This document shows, piece after piece, positions 1 through 4,899 of a stretch of 10,338 nucleotides of DNA. The first letter of the stretch is position 1. Each line of letters begins with the position of its first letter. The notes beneath the pieces were generated by a model. The model saw only the letters and a program-made list of their open reading frames with translations, had not been told where the DNA came from and made no database searches. The position numbers were made by a program, and so were the translations under genes. The stretch is from Acidobacteriaceae bacterium (GTDB lineage: Bacteria; Acidobacteriota; Terriglobia; Terriglobales; Acidobacteriaceae): NCBI GenBank assembly GCA_003135495.1, contig PLBX01000373.1, positions 5,933-16,270 of the forward strand, given 5' to 3'.

Positions 1-43
1 ATTTGAAACTCCTCCGGAATGCGGTCGGCCAGGGCCTTAAGAA

Positions 44-80
44 TTACAAAATTACAAAATTACAAACTACAAATTACAAA
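44..80. repeat. AT-rich tandem repeat, five copies of (T/C)TACAAA
   Basis: Five near-identical heptamers start at 44, 52, 60, 67 and 74 (the fourth has C as its first base), giving a period of 7-8 bp. The block ends 8 bp before the holB start codon and fills the place where a ribosome binding site would be expected. No purine-rich Shine-Dalgarno sequence is visible. It may act as an unstructured A-rich leader or be a simple intergenic repeat; the sequence does not decide. Confidence 0.75.
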
Positions 81-88
81 TTGCCCCC

Positions 89-1204
89 ATGCCCTTTTCC
101 GATTTTGTAGGCAATCCGGAAACCATCCACCGCATGCGCGAGATGCTGGCGCGCAATCGGTTTCCCCACGCCGTGATTTTGTCCGGCGCCCACGGATCCG
201 GTAAATACACGCTGGCATTAATGCTGGCCCGCACCATGAATTGCCTGGAGCAGCCTATAACCGACGGCTTGCCCGATTTCTGCGGCCATTGCTCAAACTG
301 CACTCGCATCGCCCAATCCCAAGATTTGGACGCCCGCTTTGCCGAAGCCGTCGAGGCCCGCGAAAATCTCCGAGACAGCGATAAAAAAGAAACTCGCCTC
401 TTCGTACAGACTCATCCCGACGTCCTCATCATCCCGCCCGACCCTCCGCAGATGATGATCAAAGTCGACCAGGTTCGCCACGTTATCGACACAATTTACT
501 ATCGTCCCGGCGACGCTCGCGAACGCGTCTACATCTTTACCGGCTCCGCCTTCATGAAAGAGGCAGCCAACTCGCTGCTCAAAGTGCTAGAGGAGCCACC
601 CGAGTTTGCCACCATTTTCCTGCTCACGGAAAACGCCGGAGAACTCCTGCCCACCATTCGTTCCCGCTCCATGACCTTCCACCTGGGCGCGCTGCCATTC
701 GGCGAAATTGAGAGCCGCCTTGCCAAGCTGCGTCCCACCTGGAATGCACGGCAATGCGCCTTAGTCGCCCGGCTAAGCGAAGGCGCGATCGGGCGCGCCT
801 TATCTTTTGATCTCGAAAGCTACACCGCAGCCCGCAGCCAGGCCCTCATTGTTCTTAAATCCGCACTGGGACTTAACGCCGGCAGCCGAGGAAGCGACCA
901 CAGCGAACTATTCAAGACTACCGAGAGCTTCCGCTCCGGAGCCGAGGGCCGCTCCAAGATTGACGTCCTTGTGCGAACCCTTTACTCGCTTCTCGAAGAC
1001 ATGATGTGCCTGCAATCCGGCGCGCCTCAGCTCGTACGCAATACGGATATTCTCGGCGAGCTAAAAAAGATGTCGGAATCCGCTGACTTCGCCTGGATAA
1101 AACGCGCGTCAGAAGGCTTGGGCGAAGTCGAGCGCGGCCTCCGCCGCAACCTCCTACGCTCGCTATCCCTGGACGCCTTCGCCACCGCCCTCGAACCAGC
1201 CTAA
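89..1204 (+). CDS. holB: DNA polymerase III delta-prime subunit (clamp loader)
   Basis: This is a 371-residue AAA+ clamp-loader subunit; in the replisome, delta-prime helps open the beta sliding clamp and load it on primed DNA. The N-terminus M-P-F-S-D-F-V-G-N is typical of the family. A Walker A loop lies at residues 33-41 (GAHGSGKYT), with Tyr where the usual Thr/Ser sits directly after Lys, though a Thr follows. A zinc module with C65, C68, C71 and probably C52 comes next. A charged insert of about 35 residues (73-107) precedes H109-P-D. The conserved helix SLLKVLEEPP is at 162-171. The SRC motif reads S-R-S (192-194). The Walker B position reads VYIFTGSAFM (147-156) and lacks the acidic pair, so this subunit is probably a non-hydrolysing member, as delta-prime often is. 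E. coli HolB has 334 residues; the extra length is mainly the insert. Start at 89 is chosen for family fit, not for a ribosome binding site. Confidence 0.93.
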   Translation: MPFSDFVGNPETIHRMREMLARNRFPHAVILSGAHGSGKYTLALMLARTMNCLEQPITDGLPDFCGHCSNCTRIAQSQDLDARFAEAVEARENLRDSDKKETRLFVQTHPDVLIIPPDPPQMMIKVDQVRHVIDTIYYRPGDARERVYIFTGSAFMKEAANSLLKVLEEPPEFATIFLLTENAGELLPTIRSRSMTFHLGALPFGEIESRLAKLRPTWNARQCALVARLSEGAIGRALSFDLESYTAARSQALIVLKSALGLNAGSRGSDHSELFKTTESFRSGAEGRSKIDVLVRTLYSLLEDMMCLQSGAPQLVRNTDILGELKKMSESADFAWIKRASEGLGEVERGLRRNLLRSLSLDAFATALEPA

Positions 1205-1209
1205 TCCTC

Positions 1210-1289
1210 CTGTAGAGACACGGCTTGCCGCGTCTCCCACCGCAGCCCCCGATCTACTACAGGCCAGCCGAAACCAGCCGTCTCTACAG
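1210..1289. repeat. Palindromic intergenic element after holB
   Basis: A perfect 10-bp inverted repeat, CTGTAGAGAC at 1210-1219 and GTCTCTACAG at 1280-1289, encloses a second, tighter hairpin (1215-1224 with 1227-1236, one mismatch, CTTG loop). The interior also holds a direct repeat of CCAGCCG (1264-1270 and 1274-1280). There is no T-run, so it is not a canonical intrinsic terminator, but its place 6 bp after the holB stop suggests transcript end formation or protection. Elements of this style occur in many copies in some bacterial genomes. Confidence 0.6.
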
Positions 1290-1421
1290 ATGAAATGTCC
1301 CCCACCGCTCACTGCACCGAAGTCACTGCATAAAATATTGTCATAACCTGTTCGCTATGATACCGTTAGCCTCAGTTTCACACCTCTGGACCCACAATCA
1401 GCTTTCATGATGTGGCATTTT

Positions 1422-1452
1422 CTGCCCGCAAAGCGCGCAGGTGGTGCTTTTT
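1422..1452 (+). other. Possible small hairpin with T-run in the hfq leader
   Basis: CTGC-C-CGC (1422-1429) can pair with GCG-C-GCAG (1433-1440) around an AAA loop, with one central mismatch. Seven bases later a run of five T follows (1448-1452). The distance between stem and T-run is too long for a textbook terminator. It matters only if the Hfq-like gene starts at 1580, because then this lies in the leader. Weak. Confidence 0.2.
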
Positions 1453-1579
1453 GAAAGATGCAATAGAATCCTTACCAGTTGAACAACCAGTGGATCAGGA
1501 TAGCTTCGCGAATCGCAAGCTCATCCGCCCAACGCTCAATCGCGCCGAGCACATCCACAATGGCCACAGTCATAACCAC

Positions 1580-1888
1580 ATGCCCGCCGAGCGAAAGGAT
1601 CGAGATAGAGACCGCGATAGGGATAGAGATCGCGACCGCTCCGCCGCGCCCGCTAAAAAGACTGCGCCCACCGAGCAGACCAACGCCGAAAATTTCTATT
1701 ACCAGAAGCAGATGCAGACCAAAACTCCCATGGTCGTCGTTCTCCGCGACGGCGAGGAAGTTCGTGGCTATATCGAGTGGTACGACAAGAACTGCATCAA
1801 GCTGAACCGCAACAACGCCGCCAACTTAATGATCTACAAACCCGCCATCAAATACATGTTCAAAGAAGGCGAAAGCGGCAAGCGATAA
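1580..1888 (+). CDS. hfq: Hfq/Sm-like RNA-binding protein with DR-repeat N-terminus
   Basis: With the ATG at 1580 the product is 102 residues. Residues 7-20 are seven Asp-Arg dipeptides, followed by a low-complexity linker to about 37 and then a compact Sm fold. Sm1 runs from about 51 to 75 (MVVVLRDGEEVRGYIEWYDK, then NCIKL), with the conserved G63 and D69. The Sm2-like strand is IYKPAIKYMF (85-94), matching the Hfq YKHAIS motif except that His is replaced by Pro. Hfq proteins form hexameric rings that bind U-rich and A-rich RNA and pair small RNAs with mRNAs; that this one does so is inferred. The open frame reaches back to a GTG at 1412, adding 56 residues ending in a His-rich stretch (HIHNGHSHNH). 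I prefer 1580 because the added part looks unlike Hfq, but neither start has a clear ribosome binding site. The gene converges with the SH3 lipoprotein gene. Confidence 0.78.
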   Translation: MPAERKDRDRDRDRDRDRDRSAAPAKKTAPTEQTNAENFYYQKQMQTKTPMVVVLRDGEEVRGYIEWYDKNCIKLNRNNAANLMIYKPAIKYMFKEGESGKR

Positions 1889-2162
1889 TCTGCTCGGTTG
1901 TGTGGCGCGGATTGTGTGTTGCGGACACTCCCGTCGGCGTTTCGACTCCACCAGCACTCAGTGCTCCTACACATACTATTGCGCCTGCCACAGCTATTTC
2001 TTTGGGGGAGCCCTGGGTTACCACGCCGATCGTTTACGCGAATGACCCTTCCGGCGATCTCAATGCGAATTCGCACTAAACATCTACCGGCGCTGGAACT
2101 GGAAGTGGGCGGGGGCAGAGCCGATCAATACGGCCTCCAAAGAAGGTGTTGGCCCGATGGCG
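1889..2162. other. Convergent intergenic spacer, no gene recognised
   Basis: This 274-bp spacer lies between the 3' ends of the Hfq-like gene and the minus-strand SH3 lipoprotein gene. Open frames here are short and have compositions unlike proteins. Two short perfect palindromes are visible: AGCACT-C-AGTGCT at 1953-1965 and TGCGAATTCGCA at 2064-2075. Neither is followed by a T-run on either strand, so a bidirectional terminator cannot be claimed. Confidence 0.5.
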
Positions 2163-3203
2163 CTATCTTCTGCGCTTCGCTCTCTTACTCGTCTCTCGTG
2201 CCGGCTCTTCGCCCGGCGCTAGTACGCGCCTGACAATCGGCGTGTTGAGCTTGTATTTTCGCTCGGTGACATTTCCACCGTCATCTTTCACGCGAATGGT
2301 GAATACGGGCAAGACGCCTTCCTTATCGAAGTTTTCCTGGGACGCGGTCACCGGCAGCACGCCTGCCATGCGCTCCCGATAGGCCGTCTCGTAGCGATGG
2401 CGCTTTACGTTCCAGGTGAAGACGCGAATCTGATTGAAGTCGAACGCCAAGCCATCTTTGGGTTCGGTGACCACGGTCAGATATTGCGGCACTTTCTTGT
2501 CGCCATCCCGAACCTGGTTCAGCACAAAGAAGGCGACGATGCGCTGGCCTTCGGCATACTGCGCGACGTCGAGCGGAACATCGAGATCGATCATGCGGGA
2601 GAGCACCCATCCCACGCGATTGTGAGAGTCGCGCACCAGCCACCAGTCCTCAATGATCGGACCCGGCTGTTTTTTGTCTCGCGGATTGCTGTTTGAAGAA
2701 GTGGAGCGCGGCGTTGCCCCAACAGAACCCGCTTTTTCGGCCGTGCCCCGCTTCAAAAGCGACAGCTTCTCGCCTGAAGAAATCTGATAAAGATGCTCCG
2801 TCTCGCGGCCGGGCTCGACGTGGAGATTCGTATCGTTGCGCGTAACACCCTGCGCCTGCACGGGATCGTTCTGATTATCGGCGGTTAATTTTTGTATCTG
2901 GTCATAAACATCCTGCCCGACGAGATAGCGCTGCTCGATCCATCCGGTGGCCCCTGTGGCAGTGCGAACTTTGACGAAGCGGCGGTCATGATCGAGCACT
3001 TCCACCCGGTCGCCGTTTTTCACTACCCCAGCCTTCTCATATACGGCGGCGACTTGATCGCGCAAGTTGGCCTGAACGGCGGCAACGTAGGCGATCTCAA
3101 GCACGCGCCCGCGCCCGCGGTTGCAGGCAGAAAAGAATATTGCGCCGGCGAGGCACAGAGCGACTTTCGCCGATAGAGATAGCAATGTGGGGAGGAACTT
3201 CAC
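2163..3203 (-). CDS. Putative lipoprotein with two SH3b-like domains
   Basis: The 346-residue product begins with GTG. It has a basic n-region and a hydrophobic stretch (residues 7-26) ending in F-S-A-C27, a plausible though imperfect lipobox, so it is probably anchored at the cell envelope. Two bacterial SH3-like modules follow: about 39-95 (ANLRDQ start, then VEVLDHDRRFVKVR and GWIEQRYL) and about 121-205 (NLHVEPG start, then WWLVRD and GWVLSRMI). The second is split by a Ser/Pro/Lys-rich insert at about 153-183. A C-terminal domain (about 218-330) of beta-strand character, including VFTWNVKRHRYETAYRERM, is not one I recognise. The tail is strongly basic (KRAKRRR). SH3b domains often bind peptidoglycan or peptides; a cell-wall role is inferred. 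Upstream purine sequence (AAAAGG) is about 10 nt from the GTG and weak. Confidence 0.72.
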   Translation of the reverse strand: MKFLPTLLSLSAKVALCLAGAIFFSACNRGRGRVLEIAYVAAVQANLRDQVAAVYEKAGVVKNGDRVEVLDHDRRFVKVRTATGATGWIEQRYLVGQDVYDQIQKLTADNQNDPVQAQGVTRNDTNLHVEPGRETEHLYQISSGEKLSLLKRGTAEKAGSVGATPRSTSSNSNPRDKKQPGPIIEDWWLVRDSHNRVGWVLSRMIDLDVPLDVAQYAEGQRIVAFFVLNQVRDGDKKVPQYLTVVTEPKDGLAFDFNQIRVFTWNVKRHRYETAYRERMAGVLPVTASQENFDKEGVLPVFTIRVKDDGGNVTERKYKLNTPIVRRVLAPGEEPARETSKRAKRRR

Positions 3204-3245
3204 TGGATGTTGAGCCTTTTACTATAGCGCGGCGGCGGCTCGCTG

Positions 3246-3277
3246 AACAGAGAACGGCTGGCGCTTGCCGTTCTGTT
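3246..3277. other. Strong hairpin in the spacer between the two minus-strand lipoprotein genes
   Basis: AACAG (3246-3250) and AACGGC (3253-3258) pair with GCCGTT (3267-3272) and CTGTT (3273-3277), giving 11 base pairs with a 2-nt bulge and an 8-nt loop. It lies downstream of the BIG2 gene stop and upstream of the SH3 gene start on the minus strand, so it could slow transcription or protect the BIG2 mRNA end. No T-run follows on the minus strand, so it is not a classical terminator. Confidence 0.45.
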
Positions 3278-3364
3278 TCAAACTTGGCTAACAGCCCGCG
3301 TGATAAGGCAACGTCAAGGAATAGGACTGGCGCGGGGTCCCTGTGCAGTAGAACGCTTGCGCTA

Positions 3365-4000
3365 TCAGGGTCCGATGTTCACCGGAGTCGCTGGACTTAC
3401 AATACTCCCGGCCGATGCCGTAATACCTGTGGACCCCTGAGCTAATGCTGTGACCAACCCGCCATTCACGGTCGCCACTGAAGTGTTGCTGGATGTCCAG
3501 GTCGCGGTATTTGTAATGTCGATTGCGCCGTTGCACGTGGTCGCCTGTGCGGTGATTTGCTTCGTGTTTTGCCCTGATACTGAGACGCTCAGGGTCACGG
3601 TCGAGGCCGGATTAAGGGTGATTGACTGGATACACCCAACAGTGACCGTAAGCTGCCCGGTTCCCGTGATGGTTGGATTCTGAGTCGCAGTCGCAGTGAT
3701 CGTTGCGGTACCGGTGGCTACCGAGGTCGCAAGTCCGACGGCGGTAATTGTCGCAACGCTAGTGTCAGAACTGGACCAGGTAACGGCAGGGTTACTGGTG
3801 CTGCCATCGTTATAAGTGCCGAACGCGGTGTACTGCTGAGTATTGCCGCTGCTGCCCGTCTGAAGCGTGGCCGTGCCGGGCGTGACCGTGACAGAGCTTA
3901 GCGTGGGCTGGACAAAAAACCCCCGGCAGCCAGCCCCAAAGGCCAGCAGAAGCAAACCAGCAAAAGCAAGAGTCAACGGCAGTTTTCGCCCAGTCAACAT
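3365..4000 (-). CDS. Small lipoprotein with two tandem BIG2 (Ig-like) domains
   Basis: A 211-residue secreted protein with a signal peptide (basic M-L-T-G-R-K, then a Leu/Ala-rich core to residue 24) and a probable lipidated C25 (F-G-A-G-C). The mature start C-R-G-F-F-V-Q-P-T-L is a style I associate with Acidobacteriota surface proteins. Two bacterial Ig-like group 2 repeats follow: about 34-121 (SSVTVTPGTATL, then VTWSSSDTSVATI) and about 124-209 (QSITLNPAS, then ATWTSSNTSVATV). C123 and C156, flanking and inside the second repeat, could form a disulfide. Thr and Ser are very frequent. Such domains occur in adhesins and surface display proteins, but with only two repeats and no catalytic domain the partner cannot be named. 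A GAGG sequence lies 10 nt before the ATG. Confidence 0.78.
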   Translation of the reverse strand: MLTGRKLPLTLAFAGLLLLAFGAGCRGFFVQPTLSSVTVTPGTATLQTGSSGNTQQYTAFGTYNDGSTSNPAVTWSSSDTSVATITAVGLATSVATGTATITATATQNPTITGTGQLTVTVGCIQSITLNPASTVTLSVSVSGQNTKQITAQATTCNGAIDITNTATWTSSNTSVATVNGGLVTALAQGSTGITASAGSIVSPATPVNIGP

Positions 4001-4024
4001 AGAGAATCGCCCTCGGATAGCGCA

Positions 4025-4033
4025 ATTTTATCA
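4025..4033 (-). promoter_or_regulatory. Possible extended -10 element for the BIG2 gene
   Basis: Read on the minus strand, TGATAAAAT matches an extended -10 (TG-n-TAnAAT style), ending 24 bp before the ATG at 4000. No good -35 is visible about 17 bp further upstream. A transcript from here would have a leader of roughly 17-20 nt. Confidence 0.3.
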
Positions 4034-4100
4034 GAATGCCCGGCCCTCGCCCGATTCCATTAGTGCATTGCGTGGGTCGTCCCCTCGCCGCGCTTTGAGG

Positions 4101-4179
4101 GATCGTGTGTGACGGGGCTCTGCCCAGTACCAGCGGGGCAAAGCCCCGCCACCACACAACCGCGCGAATCTTAGGAACG
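4101..4179. repeat. Palindromic intergenic element, long copy
   Basis: The core is a perfect 7-bp stem, GCGGGGC (4133-4139) and GCCCCGC (4143-4149) around AAA. Outer segments TGTGTG (4105-4110) and CACACA (4153-4158) can extend the fold, and GGGGCT (4114-4119) offers an alternative partner for the right GC arm. The first 24 bases (4101-4124) match 6408-6431 at 21 of 24 positions, and the last 11 (4169-4179) match 6433-6443 at 10 of 11. It is therefore one of two copies of a dispersed element in this window; this copy carries about 43 extra bases in the middle. Confidence 0.6.
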
Positions 4180-4242
4180 AAACTAAGCCCCAAACTTGCG
4201 GAATGTTTTACGGGAGTGCTGAGTTCGGCGCTGCCAGCAAAA

Positions 4243-4273
4243 GCAGAGATCCGTCACTTCGCGAGAGATGACA
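4243..4273. repeat. Short intergenic repeat-like motif ending in GATGACA
   Basis: The sequence from GCAGAGATCC to GATGACA (4243-4273), with TCGCGA in the middle and GTCA/TGAC ends (4253-4256 and 4269-4272), resembles a very common intergenic palindromic motif of many bacterial genomes that reads roughly AGATCC..TTCG..GATGACA. Only one copy is in this window, so its repeat nature rests on resemblance. Confidence 0.35.
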
Positions 4274-4311
4274 AACTCTTACGTATGGACAGAACGCGGG
4301 GAAACTTGGTT

Positions 4312-4752
4312 CTATTTCGAGCGCTTCTTGCCGGCGTTCGCAATTCTGGCATCAATTGGCTTCCGCGATGAGAAGCCTTCGCTGGTGCTGTGCCAGTTGT
4401 TGATTGTGGCCTCGCCCAGTTTCCAGCAGAGAAGAAGAACTTCGCCTTCCACCTTGCAGGGGAAATCAAGCAGGCCAATGTCGAGGTCTTTCACTTGCAC
4501 GCCGGTCGCATCAATTTCGGCGAGGGCATCTTTCACATGACGGATTGCCTTTTCACGCTGTGCCTTGCGGCGCGCCAGGTGAACTACATTGAGCAGCGTG
4601 CCACCGTTTAGAAAAACACGATGCGCCGTCTCCTGTAACTCATTGTCTACATCTTCAATGAGCTTCTTGCCATTAATGGCCTGGCGAAGCAGTGATTCAA
4701 GGATCGGCAAAAGCAGCTGCGCTTCATCGAGAGAAAAAGTTCGATTGGACAT
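4312..4752 (-). CDS. DUF2203 family protein, function unknown
   Basis: The 146-residue soluble protein shows the DUF2203 pattern from end to end: an N-terminal F-S-L-D-E-A-Q-L-L-L-P, a charged helical region (about 15-80) that may form a coiled coil, then V86-x-KDLDIGLLDFP (88-98), LCWKLGE (108-114), W120-H121 and GFSSRKPI (126-133). The tail is Lys/Arg-rich. No signal peptide is present, so it acts in the cytoplasm. The family has no established biochemical role that I know of. GGAAG ends 4 nt before the ATG. The gene is divergent from the VirB10-like gene and shares its repeat-containing upstream region. Confidence 0.85.
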   Translation of the reverse strand: MSNRTFSLDEAQLLLPILESLLRQAINGKKLIEDVDNELQETAHRVFLNGGTLLNVVHLARRKAQREKAIRHVKDALAEIDATGVQVKDLDIGLLDFPCKVEGEVLLLCWKLGEATINNWHSTSEGFSSRKPIDARIANAGKKRSK

Positions 4753-4794
4753 CTTACTTCCATTCTACTGGATTCGTAGGGACTGCGGGACCTG

Positions 4795-4848
4795 ATTAAT
4801 TCTCCATTAATTCAAAGACAGCGCACGCGATTGAAAGACCGCGCACGC
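4795..4848. promoter_or_regulatory. Two sets of direct repeats in a divergent promoter region
   Basis: ATTAATTC occurs twice, at 4795-4802 and 4806-4813 (period 11 bp). Directly after, TTCAAAGACAGCGCACGC (4811-4828) is repeated as TTGAAAGACCGCGCACGC (4831-4848), 16 of 18 identical at a period of exactly 20 bp, close to two helical turns. This lies between the divergent starts at 4752 and 4900, the usual place for operators. No known regulator site is recognised. Confidence 0.5.
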
Positions 4849-4899
4849 ACCAATTGCTTTAGAATGGTCGCCACCGGGAAGCTCTGGGGAAAAGTTGAG

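Noticed and set aside
1..40. Possible 3' end of an upstream gene such as tmk, or a minus-strand gene starting just outside (GGAGGAG read on the minus strand at 10-16).
   Set aside because: Forty bases are too few. The plus frame ending at TAA 38-40 shows no family signature, and the minus-strand start codon would lie outside the window.
1338..1361. Promoter TTGTCA / TATGAT before the Hfq-like gene.
   Set aside because: The hexamers are only 12 bp apart, too short for a sigma-70 promoter.
1777..2079. Plus-strand open frame of 100 codons running from the Hfq-like gene into the convergent spacer.
   Set aside because: Its first third overlaps the Hfq-like gene out of frame, the rest is low-complexity with no motif, and there is no ribosome site.
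3204..3260. Promoter for the SH3 lipoprotein gene, with TATAGT on the minus strand near 3222-3227.
   Set aside because: No matching -35 hexamer at a suitable distance.
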